Source of the DNA: an uncultured SAR86 cluster bacterium
GTDB lineage: Bacteria; Pseudomonadota; Gammaproteobacteria; Magnimaribacterales; Magnimaribacteraceae
Reading direction: 5' to 3'
Assembly: GCA_902606175.1 (NCBI GenBank)
Contig: CACLEZ010000007.1
Coordinates: forward strand, 1 to 64,000
Length of the DNA: 64,000 nt
Under the pieces are notes generated by a model. The model did not search any database. It was not told the origin of the DNA and saw nothing but the letters and a program-made list of their open reading frames with translations. Below are positions 27,542-35,491 of this stretch, piece after piece. Each line of letters starts with the position of its first letter. Position 1 is the stretch's first letter. The position numbers and the translations under genes are program-made.

Positions 27542-28372
27542 GTGTTTAAGTTTGATGTGACCGAATATAACTCTTTGAGTAAAGACCAATATATTGAAGA
27601 AAGAAGACTCTTACAAATTGAATTTCTTAAGCTTCAAAAATGGGCAATTACTAATAAGAAAAAAATTGCAGTTGTCTTTGAAGGAAGAGATGCTGCCGGC
27701 AAAACAGACACCATTAACTTGCTTGCAAGACATTTGATACCGGATCATTTCAGATATGTACATCTAGGAATACCATCAGAAGGTGAATCAAAAAAATGGT
27801 TCAAAAGATATGAAAAGCATATGCCTAATGAAGGCGAAATAGTCTTTTTTGATAGGTCTTGGTATACAAGGGCTACTGTAGAAATAACAATGGGTTATTG
27901 CTCAAATAAGCAATATGCAAACTTCATGAAAAAGGTTATTCCTTGGGAAAAGGAATATATTGATGATGGTCTTATTCTTATTAAGTTCTACCTATCAATT
28001 CAAAAATTACAACAAAATAAAAGGTTTAATGAGCGTAAAACAGACCCATTAAAAACATGGAAGTTAAGTGCAAATGACCTTAAGATTGCTGAAAAGTGGG
28101 ATATCTTCTCTTTCTTTAAGGATCAGATGTTTAAACTTACCTCAACGGATAAAGTACCCTGGGTTATTATCAATGCTAATAATAAAATGGTCGCAAGATT
28201 GAGTGCCTTGAGATATCTACTTAATGAAATAGATTACGACAACAAAAAACTCAGCAAACCAACGACATGGGAAGGTAAGATCAATAATTACAGAATTACT
28301 CATAATGATGTCGAATTCTCCAATCTATCGTACTTACAGTTTAAGACTTTAGAAAAAGCGTTTAAAAAATAA
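27542..28372 (+). CDS. ppk2: Polyphosphate kinase 2 family protein
   Basis: 276 residues, GTG start. Walker A is GRDAAGKTDT at 48-57; the Walker B and lid elements appear as FFDRSWYTRATVE and NERKTDPLKTWKLS. These are typical of single-domain PPK2 enzymes, which phosphorylate nucleotides using polyphosphate or the reverse. The class (I, II or III) cannot be assigned by eye. A Ppx/GppA gene follows after 9 bases, so synthesis or use and hydrolysis of polyphosphate are coupled. The phosphate uptake and regulatory genes lie just beyond on the opposite strand. Confidence 0.92.
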   Translation: MFKFDVTEYNSLSKDQYIEERRLLQIEFLKLQKWAITNKKKIAVVFEGRDAAGKTDTINLLARHLIPDHFRYVHLGIPSEGESKKWFKRYEKHMPNEGEIVFFDRSWYTRATVEITMGYCSNKQYANFMKKVIPWEKEYIDDGLILIKFYLSIQKLQQNKRFNERKTDPLKTWKLSANDLKIAEKWDIFSFFKDQMFKLTSTDKVPWVIINANNKMVARLSALRYLLNEIDYDNKKLSKPTTWEGKINNYRITHNDVEFSNLSYLQFKTLEKAFKK

Positions 28373-28381
28373 AATATTCAA

Positions 28382-29275
28382 TTGAAGAAAAGCGAATTTC
28401 ATCGAATTGCAACTATAGATATTGGAACTAATGGTATTAAGTTCAAGCAGTACAGAATAGATGTGAATAAAAAATCAAAAATACAGCAGGATACATTTAG
28501 TAGGGTAAATATAAGACTGGGTGAAGATGTATTTAATTACGGATTGATAAGTGAAAATACACAAAAGAAATTATTTAAAGAACTCAGCAAGCTTATAGAA
28601 TCGGTAAAAAAGAGAAATATTAAGTGGATAGGTATATGTGCCACTTCGGCAATGCGAAGTGCAGAAAATGGTAAAGATATTTGCGAAAGACTTGCAAGTG
28701 AATTGAACGTTGATGTAAGACTTCTTAGCGGTAATGAGGAAGCGTACTTTCTAAAATATCTGAATACAAAAAAAATCATGGATTTAAACAATTACCTATC
28801 AATAGACATAGGCGGAGGTAGCACTGAATTGCATATCAAACATGGTGATGAAGAGTATTTACAATCGATAGATCTGGGTGCTGTCAGGTTATTGCAACAA
28901 AAAGATTTAAAAGAAGAGTGGGATAAGTTGGATGATTTTTTAAATAAGATTGGATATTTAAATGCAGAGGCTCTTGTAGGAATTGGAGGCAATATAAGAT
29001 CTCTTCTTGAAATATCTGGAAAAGATAAATTTACATCTTTAAGTTATGAAGAATTTATAACTTTACAAAAGAAACTTGAAAATAACTCCCTTGATGATAG
29101 AAAGAAATTATTTAATTTAGGTGATCATAGAGCTGATGTCATAGTTCCTGCAACCAAGATAATAGAAAGGATTTTAAATAAGACAGGTATAAAAGATTTA
29201 TATGCTCTCAATTGGAGTCTATGCGACGCTATAGCATTCGATTACTACCTCAAGAACGAAGAAGCGTTTATATAA
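28382..29275 (+). CDS. Exopolyphosphatase / pppGpp phosphatase (Ppx/GppA family)
   Basis: 297 residues, TTG start, close to the minimal length of the family (E. coli Ppx is 513). It carries the ASKHA phosphatase domain: TIDIGTNGIK near 11-20, ICATSAMRSAENG near 83-95, and SIDIGGGSTELH near 140-151. The C-terminal helical domain of longer Ppx proteins is missing, as in actinobacterial Ppx1-like forms. Substrate could be polyphosphate or pppGpp; its place beside ppk2 favours polyphosphate. The gene ends 3 bases before the convergent pit end. No SD site is seen, so it is probably translated through coupling with ppk2. Confidence 0.87.
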   Translation: MKKSEFHRIATIDIGTNGIKFKQYRIDVNKKSKIQQDTFSRVNIRLGEDVFNYGLISENTQKKLFKELSKLIESVKKRNIKWIGICATSAMRSAENGKDICERLASELNVDVRLLSGNEEAYFLKYLNTKKIMDLNNYLSIDIGGGSTELHIKHGDEEYLQSIDLGAVRLLQQKDLKEEWDKLDDFLNKIGYLNAEALVGIGGNIRSLLEISGKDKFTSLSYEEFITLQKKLENNSLDDRKKLFNLGDHRADVIVPATKIIERILNKTGIKDLYALNWSLCDAIAFDYYLKNEEAFI

Positions 29276-29278
29276 TTT

Positions 29279-30544
29279 CTATAGAAATATTCCTTTAAGG
29301 GTAAAGAAAAATAGTATGGATAAACCTGCTCCGACTGGCAGTGTAACTACCCAAGAGACTATTATTCTTCCTACAACTGAGAAATCGACTGCTGATAACC
29401 CTCTTGCTAAGCCAACACCTAATACGGCTCCAACTAGTGTATGAGTTGTCGAAATAGGTAAGCCTGTTCCAGAAGCTAATACTACGGTTGTTGCAGCAGC
29501 TAATTCAGCAGCAAATCCTCTACTTGGTGTTAATTCTGTGATGTTTCTGCCTACTGTTTCAATAACCTTGTAACCTAAAGTGGCTAATCCAGCAACAATA
29601 CCCGTTGCTCCAAGCAAGAGAATCCACCATGGCATAGAAGACTTGGCAGCAATTTCACCACCTGATTGAACAACACTCGCTATAGCGGCCAGTGGACCTA
29701 CTGCATTTGCAACATCATTTGAGCCATGTGCAAAGGCCATAGCGCAAGCTGTGAAAACCATAAGAACCGCAAAAACTTTTTCAACCCCATCAAAGGTAAC
29801 ATCACCGCGTTGTTGAGTTGTATTCTCTATTTTCCTAAGAAAGAAAGTTCCGATAAGTGCAATACCAAAACCAATAGCGATGGAATACGTTAAACTTTCT
29901 CCAAATGTCAAAGACAGTCCTATATGTTTCAAGCCTTTTAGTAATGTCACCATTGCTATAACAAAACCCACTAAGAACATGTATCCAGGTACATATTTCT
30001 TAGCATTTTCAAATGGCTTATTTGTGTTCAGAATTAATTTTTGTACTGAGAGGAAGATTATGAAAGCTATAGTTCCTGACATTAATGGAGAAACTACCCA
30101 GCTGGATACAATAGATCCGACTTTTGACCAACTAACAGCATCAACACTTATTCCTACTGCAGCAAATCCAACAATAGCACCAACAATCGAGTGAGTTGTA
30201 GAAACGGGCCAACCTCTTGATGAGGCTATTAGTAACCATGTTCCTGCAGCTAGGAGAGCTGCCATCATTCCAAATACTAATAAATCTGGTGAATCTTGAA
30301 GTAAATTAGGATCTATTATTCCCTTCCGTATAGTAGAAGTAACTTCACCTCCTGCAAGGTAAGCTCCGGCAAATTCGAAAATACAAGCAACCAGAATAGC
30401 TTGTGCCAAAGTAAGAGCCCTAGCACCGACAGAAGTTCCCATTGCATTAGCTACATCATTTGCTCCAATACCCCAGGCCATAAAGAATCCAAAAACACAG
30501 CCTGAGATGAGTAAGTAAGGTCCGTATAAAATAATAGTTTCCAT
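29279..30544 (-). CDS. pit: Inorganic phosphate transporter, PiT family
   Basis: 421 residues, about ten membrane helices with the internal duplication of the family: GANDVANAMGTSVGARAL near 27-44 and HGSNDVANAVGPL near 257-269. ISTTHTLVGAVLGVGLARG near the end repeats STTHSIVGAIVGF in the first half. It imports phosphate driven by H+ or Na+. The gene follows the PhoU-like gene by 9 bases on the same strand, the usual pit accessory pairing. Together with the porin gene, it gives a path through both membranes. No PstSCAB genes are in the window. Confidence 0.94.
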   Translation of the reverse strand: METIILYGPYLLISGCVFGFFMAWGIGANDVANAMGTSVGARALTLAQAILVACIFEFAGAYLAGGEVTSTIRKGIIDPNLLQDSPDLLVFGMMAALLAAGTWLLIASSRGWPVSTTHSIVGAIVGFAAVGISVDAVSWSKVGSIVSSWVVSPLMSGTIAFIIFLSVQKLILNTNKPFENAKKYVPGYMFLVGFVIAMVTLLKGLKHIGLSLTFGESLTYSIAIGFGIALIGTFFLRKIENTTQQRGDVTFDGVEKVFAVLMVFTACAMAFAHGSNDVANAVGPLAAIASVVQSGGEIAAKSSMPWWILLLGATGIVAGLATLGYKVIETVGRNITELTPSRGFAAELAAATTVVLASGTGLPISTTHTLVGAVLGVGLARGLSAVDFSVVGRIIVSWVVTLPVGAGLSILFFFTLKGIFL

Positions 30545-30553
30545 ATTAGTTTC

Positions 30554-31231
30554 CTATCTAGATGCAATTAAGGAGATTCTGTGGCCAACTTGTTCAGCCC
30601 TATCAGATAATTCTCCAATTTTATTAATAACGTCGTACAAAAACATAACATCTACAGGTGGTAGATCTTTTTCTATCTTAAAGAGCTCACCTCTCAAAGT
30701 GATTTCGGTTTGATCATTACTATTTTCTAAAGAATCCAATTTCTCTACTAAAATTTGCATTTTTTCAGCAGCCTTTCCCCCAAAAGAAAATTGAAATAAT
30801 TCATCTATATGATCTACAGCTTCAGCTGCTGCATAAGTTATCTCTTTAGCCTCAAGAATGAAATTTTGAAATGATTGATGTATGGTCGAGGGAATTTCCA
30901 TATTTCTACCTATCATTAACCCAGAAATATCTTTCACAGTATTTGGAATATCATCAGCTAATTTTATTAGATCCAATATATCTTCCCTTGGGACAGCAAA
31001 AAAGATACTTTTAGGCAACAGACTTCTAGTTTCAGCCTTTAATTCATCTGCTTGATTTTCCAGATCGGAAATTAATTTCCTGGATTGAGTTGCCCCGCTC
31101 CAATCTGAGGCTACGACAAATTCAATAAATCTAAGCAATTCATCAACTGAGTTTGTAGAAACTTGCATATGAGCCTTTATTGGGCCGAAAGGTGACTTTC
31201 TAATGATGTCATTGTAGCCAGTAGATTTCAT
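30554..31231 (-). CDS. PhoU-like pit accessory protein (DUF47 / TIGR00153 family)
   Basis: 225 residues, all-helical. The start SPFGPIKAHMQVSTNSVDEL and the metal-binding ExxxD-type helices (SDLENQADELKAETRSLLPK, LIKLADDIPNTVKDISG) fit the DUF47 family that regulates PiT carriers. A GGAGA site lies before the ATG. A candidate Pho box is 72 bases upstream, so the PhoU-like and pit genes may be a PhoB-controlled operon. It is distinct from true PhoU, which serves Pst systems. Confidence 0.88.
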   Translation of the reverse strand: MKSTGYNDIIRKSPFGPIKAHMQVSTNSVDELLRFIEFVVASDWSGATQSRKLISDLENQADELKAETRSLLPKSIFFAVPREDILDLIKLADDIPNTVKDISGLMIGRNMEIPSTIHQSFQNFILEAKEITYAAAEAVDHIDELFQFSFGGKAAEKMQILVEKLDSLENSNDQTEITLRGELFKIEKDLPPVDVMFLYDVINKIGELSDRAEQVGHRISLIASR

Positions 31232-31302
31232 AAATGGTCTCCACAGATTATTGGTTGAAATTTCTTAAAAATATTCATTATTAGGTATTCTGAATTCTTA
31301 TT

Positions 31303-31320
31303 GTGTCAAATTTGTTACAA
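31303..31320 (-). promoter_or_regulatory. Candidate Pho box upstream of the PhoU-like/pit operon
   Basis: On the minus strand: TTGTAAC, AAAT, TTGACAC, a 7-4-7 tandem arrangement. The enterobacterial consensus is CTGTCAT-4-CTGTCAT; the halves agree at about four and five of seven positions. A CAGAAT hexamer follows ten bases downstream, the place expected for the -10 of a PhoB-activated promoter. Found by eye; no weight-matrix score was computed. Confidence 0.5.
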
Positions 31321-31354
31321 ATTTAAGAAAGGTTTGTAAAAAGGTTCAGAAGAT

Positions 31355-32281
31355 TTAAAACTTATATTCAAACCCTATTCCTGTTATTTCTTTTTCTTTA
31401 GATGTATTGTCTCCACTTAAATCCGTGAAGAAGAAGAAAGCTTTAGCTTTACTGCTTAACTTATAGTCATAGCCAAAAGAAAATTGCTTTCCTGAATCTA
31501 ATTTCATATCGGACTCTGCCTGTTGAAATTTAAGTGTTCCCTTATCACCTACCTTCTGGGAAAAACTAATAACATAACCGTCTTCTTCTACTCCTGTAGA
31601 TAATTTTTTACTATCTTGAAACATAATTCCTAATTGACTGCGGTTGAATGGAATTTGAAGTGTTAATCTTGTTGTGTCGTAGCCTTTAAGTTCAGAATCA
31701 AAGGCCAAGGCAATATAAAAATTTTCTGAGTCGTAACTGATAGAGGTTGAAGTTGAGTCACCTATGCTGTCATCACCAAGCCCTTCTGTGCCTTTTATTG
31801 CATTAAATGTTGCAGAAAAGCCGTTAATCTTTGGAGTTGTATATCCTACCAGGTCGCTCATCCTGTTCTCACCTTGCAATATATTTTTAATATCACCTGC
31901 AAGGTCATTAAAAAGATCTATTTTCTTTTGTGATTTTTTTGTGGCTGTGTCGTGCTTACCAAGGAAAATAGTACCCACAGATCCTTTTAAACCCACAAAA
32001 CTATTTCTTTGTTTAAAAGTTCTATCTTTTGATTCATCTGCAGTTCCATCTACAGGATCAATTTCGTATTCAGCTTGATAAATAGCTTCTATTCCTTCTC
32101 CAAAATCCATACTTCCTTTTATACCCAATCTAGAAGCGTTGCTTACCATATCCACTTCGGTACCAGAAGATGTATCTTGAGATTCAACTGATATCCAAAG
32201 TTTTCCGTACACAGTTGGTTCCTCAGATTGTAAATAAAGAACAGGAACAAGTAAGAACATAGAAAGAATTTTAAATTTCAT
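31355..32281 (-). CDS. Outer-membrane porin (general porin / OmpC-like, probable phosphate-limitation porin)
   Basis: 308 residues. Residues 1-19 are a signal peptide. The mature part begins with VYGKLWISVES, the standard first strand of the gram-negative porin family, contains SRLGIKGSMDFGEGIEAIYQAEYE and SFVGLKGSVGTIFLGKHDT, and ends in FEYKF with a terminal Phe. It should form a trimeric 16-strand barrel. It lies between phoR and the PhoU-like gene and has its own candidate Pho box, so it is probably a PhoE/OprP-like anion porin by context. The anion specificity is an inference. Confidence 0.87.
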   Translation of the reverse strand: MKFKILSMFLLVPVLYLQSEEPTVYGKLWISVESQDTSSGTEVDMVSNASRLGIKGSMDFGEGIEAIYQAEYEIDPVDGTADESKDRTFKQRNSFVGLKGSVGTIFLGKHDTATKKSQKKIDLFNDLAGDIKNILQGENRMSDLVGYTTPKINGFSATFNAIKGTEGLGDDSIGDSTSTSISYDSENFYIALAFDSELKGYDTTRLTLQIPFNRSQLGIMFQDSKKLSTGVEEDGYVISFSQKVGDKGTLKFQQAESDMKLDSGKQFSFGYDYKLSSKAKAFFFFTDLSGDNTSKEKEITGIGFEYKF

Positions 32282-32322
32282 ATTTTTTCTCCAATATATA
32301 TTTTGTACTTTAAATATGAAAT

Positions 32323-32340
32323 GTTACGTTTGTGTTTCGT
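32323..32340 (-). promoter_or_regulatory. Candidate Pho box upstream of the porin gene, within an inverted repeat
   Basis: Minus strand: ACGAAAC, ACAA, ACGTAAC, a 7-4-7 tandem repeat 41 bases before the porin ATG. It overlaps a perfect inverted repeat, TGTTACG-N9-CGTAACA (32322-32344). TAAAGT lies ten bases downstream as a possible -10. The second half (ACGTAAC) matches the TTGTAAC half-site near the PhoU-like gene at five of seven bases. PhoB control is inferred from the site and from phoBR next door. Confidence 0.45.
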
Positions 32341-32365
32341 AACAGGAACAGGTTTGGAAAAAGGA

Positions 32366-33454
32366 TTAGTTTTTTTTGTTTAGGGTGAACCAGAAAATTG
32401 TACCATCGGGGTAGGCTTTTTCGTTACCCACAGAACCACCCATAAGATTTACTAAATTCTTGACTATAGATAAACCCAATCCAGTTCCCTCTTTTAAAGA
32501 AGTATTGTTATTTTGAATTCTGAAGAATCTCTCGAATACTCTTTCTCTTTGATCTGCGGGTATACCTTGTCCATGATCTTCAATTTCAAATCTCACTTTA
32601 GAGCCTTGGTCTTGCATATTAATAATGATCTCTTTACTTTCTTCAGTTATCCCGTATTTGACTGAATTTTCTATAAGATTATCAACAACTTGGAGTAATG
32701 CCTTAGTATCACAAATTACCTTTATATCAGAAGAGATATTATTAATAATCTTTATGTCAGGATTATTTGATATAACAGAGTTTATTGAGGTTTTAAAAAT
32801 CTCTGAAATACTATTTTCTGCAAGCTCAAGATTGTATTCACCCGATTCTATAGTTGATAAATTCAAAATATCTTCCAGAAGATATGAGAGCTTTTCTGAG
32901 TTTTTTAAGATTGCATTAGAGAATTTTTGTGCAATCTCTTTATCATCTAAAGCGCCATCAACTAGGGATTCTGAATTAGCTCTTATGACAGCAACAGGAG
33001 TTCTTAATTCATGAGATAAATTAGCAATAAAATCTTTTCTAATATTCTCTAATTTCTTTATTCGGGTGATATCAATAAAAACAAGTGTTGTTTCAAGTGA
33101 TTCATAGTCGTAGGTAGCATTTACCAAGAAACTTTTATTACCTGGATCAACACCAAAGATTTCTTCTTCTGCTGATGTATCAACTTTTGCACTTTTTATT
33201 AAATTAATTATCTCGCCGTTATTAAAAACCTCAACTAATTTACTACCTTCATAGTCTTTAGGAATATTTAAATCCATAGAAGATACTGAATTAATTTGAG
33301 CGATACAGTCATTTGCATCTAAGACAATAAGGCCGATACCCGTCTTATCTAATATTTGCGGTAACTCTTTTGTGGTTAAAGTACCATTTTGAACAACATT
33401 ACTAGATTCTATTTTTTTATCTTTTATAAAGAGACGTAAGATTTTAGACAACAT
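32366..33454 (-). CDS. phoR: Phosphate-regulon sensor histidine kinase, PhoR-like, without membrane helices
   Basis: 362 residues. A PAS-like domain covers about 28-125 (DKTGIGLIVLDANDCIAQIN). The H box DFIANLSHELRTPVAV places His148; N box is LIENSVKYG (Asn263); G boxes are EDHGQGIP and GTGLGLSIV. This HisKA-HATPase layout with PAS is the PhoR core. The N-terminal membrane anchors of E. coli PhoR are missing: no hydrophobic stretch is seen before the PAS domain, and the protein begins at MLSKILRLFIKDKK. The start overlaps phoB by 11 bases. Confidence 0.88.
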   Translation of the reverse strand: MLSKILRLFIKDKKIESSNVVQNGTLTTKELPQILDKTGIGLIVLDANDCIAQINSVSSMDLNIPKDYEGSKLVEVFNNGEIINLIKSAKVDTSAEEEIFGVDPGNKSFLVNATYDYESLETTLVFIDITRIKKLENIRKDFIANLSHELRTPVAVIRANSESLVDGALDDKEIAQKFSNAILKNSEKLSYLLEDILNLSTIESGEYNLELAENSISEIFKTSINSVISNNPDIKIINNISSDIKVICDTKALLQVVDNLIENSVKYGITEESKEIIINMQDQGSKVRFEIEDHGQGIPADQRERVFERFFRIQNNNTSLKEGTGLGLSIVKNLVNLMGGSVGNEKAYPDGTIFWFTLNKKN

Positions 33455-34127
33455 AATTAAATCTATAACCTACGCCACGAACTGTTTCTATTTTTGAGCC
33501 TATATCACCTATTTTACTGCGCAGTCTTTTAACGTGTGTATCTACTGTTCTTGTGGTCACTGAGGAATTGTAGCCCCACACCTCTTCAAGTAAAACTTCT
33601 CTAGGTTGTATGCGGCCATTTTTTTGAACCAAATGCTTAAATAATAAAAACTCCTTAGCAGTTAATTGTATTTCGGTATCGCTGATAAAAACTCGATAAG
33701 AGGAAAGGTTTATTTCAATATCACCTAATGTGATTTTACTAGTCTCTTCCTGTTTTTCTCTTCTTTTAAGTACCGTTGTGACTCTAAGAGCAAGCTCTCG
33801 AACGCTAAAAGGTTTTACAACATAATCATCAGCGCCCAGTTCAAAGCCTAACACTCTATCGACCTCTTCCCCTTTAGCTGTAAGCATAATGATAGCTATA
33901 TCATAGGAATCTGAATTATTCCTTATCTTCTTACATATATCCAAGCCTGACATATCCGGAAGCATAAGATCTAAAAGAATAAGATCCGGTTTTTTTCTTG
34001 CTATTGCATCTATAGCATCCTTACCTTTGGAAACAGCATTAACTGTGTAACCTTCCGATTTGAATTTGAACTCTAAAGTAGACCTTAGATCTAGCTCATC
34101 TTCGACAATGAGTATTCTTTTTGACAT
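33444..34127 (-). CDS. phoB: Phosphate-regulon response regulator, OmpR/PhoB type
   Basis: 227 residues, the PhoB length. The receiver domain (1-120) has the acidic pocket ED at 10-11, phosphoacceptor Asp53 (LLDLMLPDM) and Lys102-like in VVKPFSVRELALR. The winged-helix DNA-binding domain (about 130-227) contains ELQLTAKEFLLFKHL-type and RTVDTHVKRLRSKIG motifs. Assignment to PhoB rests on these and on the phosphate neighbours. The promoter has a palindrome between the -35 and -10 regions, and the ATG lies 6 bases after TATACT without an SD site. Confidence 0.9.
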   Translation of the reverse strand: MSKRILIVEDELDLRSTLEFKFKSEGYTVNAVSKGKDAIDAIARKKPDLILLDLMLPDMSGLDICKKIRNNSDSYDIAIIMLTAKGEEVDRVLGFELGADDYVVKPFSVRELALRVTTVLKRREKQEETSKITLGDIEINLSSYRVFISDTEIQLTAKEFLLFKHLVQKNGRIQPREVLLEEVWGYNSSVTTRTVDTHVKRLRSKIGDIGSKIETVRGVGYRFNYVV

Positions 34128-34133
34128 CTGTTA

Positions 34134-34156
34134 AGTATATTGTCACCTAGTGACAA
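34134..34156 (-). promoter_or_regulatory. phoB promoter: palindromic operator and -10, leaderless
   Basis: On the minus strand a perfect inverted repeat, TTGTCAC-TAG-GTGACAA (34140-34156), directly abuts TATACT (34139-34134), which is followed by six bases and the ATG. TTGTCAC matches a Pho half-site at six of seven positions, but the repeat is inverted where Pho boxes are direct. TTTACA at 34165-34160 is a possible -35 with a 20-base spacing. It may be a PhoB or other repressor site. Confidence 0.5.
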
Positions 34157-34183
34157 AATTGTAAATTGCACATATCAATTTAG

Positions 34184-34600
34184 TTAAGATATTTTATTTT
34201 TGTGATTATCCGCCACCCTTTGTCTTAATTCAGAGCTAGAAAAATTATGTTCGCGTTTATTAAAATAACATTTACCATCTGATATTTCTTTGCCAGTAAA
34301 ATCTTTATCTTTGTATTCATCTCCAATGATCCTAATATCCCATTCATTTGTACTCAAAATATCTAATACATCTTGTTCTGAATCATATATCAAGACTTCA
34401 TCAACATAACGACAACCTGATACTTGGATTTGTCTTTCTACGATAGATTGCACCGGGGAATTTTTATTTTCTCTATCTATGCTTGGATCTGTTTGAATAC
34501 ATACAATTAGATGTTCACAAACAGTTTTTGCTTCTTCAAACATCAGTACATGACCTGCATGAAAGAGGTCAAATGCGCCGAAAGTTATGCCTTTTATCAT
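34184..34600 (-). CDS. Cytidylyltransferase-like nucleotidyltransferase (TagD family)
   Basis: 138 residues, the length of glycerol-3-phosphate cytidylyltransferase. The HxGH motif is HAGH at 14-17 in TFGAFDLFHAGHVLMFEEAK. The second motif, ISTSELR-like, is FSSSELRQRV near the end. It transfers CMP or AMP to a phosphorylated alcohol or sugar, making a CDP-activated building block for envelope polymers. The partner is unknown. It lies 56 bases before phoB on the same strand, but has no visible phosphate-related signal of its own. Confidence 0.87.
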   Translation of the reverse strand: MIKGITFGAFDLFHAGHVLMFEEAKTVCEHLIVCIQTDPSIDRENKNSPVQSIVERQIQVSGCRYVDEVLIYDSEQDVLDILSTNEWDIRIIGDEYKDKDFTGKEISDGKCYFNKREHNFSSSELRQRVADNHKNKIS

Positions 34601-34639
34601 AATTAAACGAAGTAATTTACGATCAATATAATAATTGCA

Positions 34640-34668
34640 TTGACTGTATATTTGAATGTTTATTTAAT
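34640..34668 (+). promoter_or_regulatory. Sigma70 promoter of the TauD-type dioxygenase gene
   Basis: TTGACT (34640-34645), 17-base spacer, TTTAAT (34663-34668). AGGAG (34675-34679) and then five bases lead to the ATG at 34685. The order supports 34685 as the start and rules out the longer open frame beginning inside the -35. Confidence 0.65.
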
Positions 34669-34684
34669 GCGTATAGGAGTCTTA

Positions 34685-35491
34685 ATGTTTGAAATTAAAA
34701 AAACACAATCTTGCTTGGGGGCATACATTGAAGGCCTAGACCTGTCCAAATCTTTTTCAGAGAAGACGTTAGGAGAACTTAAAAATGCTTTGTCTGATAA
34801 TGAAGTTTTGTTTTTCAGGAATCAAAATATAACTCATGACGATCACAAAAGATTAGCTTCCGCATTTGGTTTAATGCAATCCCACCCTGCATATCCAACT
34901 ATTGATGGCTTTCCTGAGATTACTATCCTTGAAAACGATGAAGAAAATCCATCCAAGATTGAGGAGTGGCATACCGATATGACATTTAAGAAAAATCCTC
35001 CTTTAGGAAGTATATTAATTGGCAAAATTATTCCTGAGACTGGAGGAGATACAATGTTCTCAAGCTTATCAAAGGCCTATGATGATCTTTCGCACGAATG
35101 GAAGGAAAGGCTAGAAGAGATGAATGCTATTCATAGCTTTGAATTTGGTTTTAAAGAAAGTCTTGAAGAAGAAGGTGGCCGTGAAAGATTAGCTGATGCT
35201 CTTAAAGAAAATCCACCCGTATCCCATCCTGTAATCAAACGACATCCTGTTACTGGACGAAAGGTAATTTACGTTAATAGACTCTTCACTTCGCATATTG
35301 AAGGTGATGACACTGAAGGTTCAATTTTAAATTTCTTGTTTGATCACATTCACCAAGAGAAATATCAATATCGGTTTTCTTGGGAAAATAACTCTATAGC
35401 TTTTTGGGATAATAGATCTGTTCTCCATAAGCCCGTTAATGACTATTGGCCTCAACTAAGAAGAATGGAGAGAATTACTATTGAACCTTGA
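34685..35491 (+). CDS. TauD/TfdA-family Fe(II)/2-oxoglutarate dioxygenase
   Basis: 268 residues from the ATG backed by AGGAG. The iron ligands are His96 and Asp98 (EWHTDMT) and the distal His248 (RSVLHKPVND). The Arg that holds 2-oxoglutarate lies shortly after, in RRMERITI. Family members oxidise taurine, alkyl sulfates or phenoxyacetates, releasing sulfite, an alcohol or phenol. Its substrate is not apparent. A TauE/SafE carrier is in this window but 19 kb away. It has its own promoter, and its end overlaps the convergent amidotransferase gene by 14 bases. Confidence 0.9.
   Translation: MFEIKKTQSCLGAYIEGLDLSKSFSEKTLGELKNALSDNEVLFFRNQNITHDDHKRLASAFGLMQSHPAYPTIDGFPEITILENDEENPSKIEEWHTDMTFKKNPPLGSILIGKIIPETGGDTMFSSLSKAYDDLSHEWKERLEEMNAIHSFEFGFKESLEEEGGRERLADALKENPPVSHPVIKRHPVTGRKVIYVNRLFTSHIEGDDTEGSILNFLFDHIHQEKYQYRFSWENNSIAFWDNRSVLHKPVNDYWPQLRRMERITIEP

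Noticed and set aside
34640..34684. Longer N-terminus for the TauD-type gene
   Set aside because: This stretch holds the -35 and -10 elements and the AGGAG site of the gene itself.
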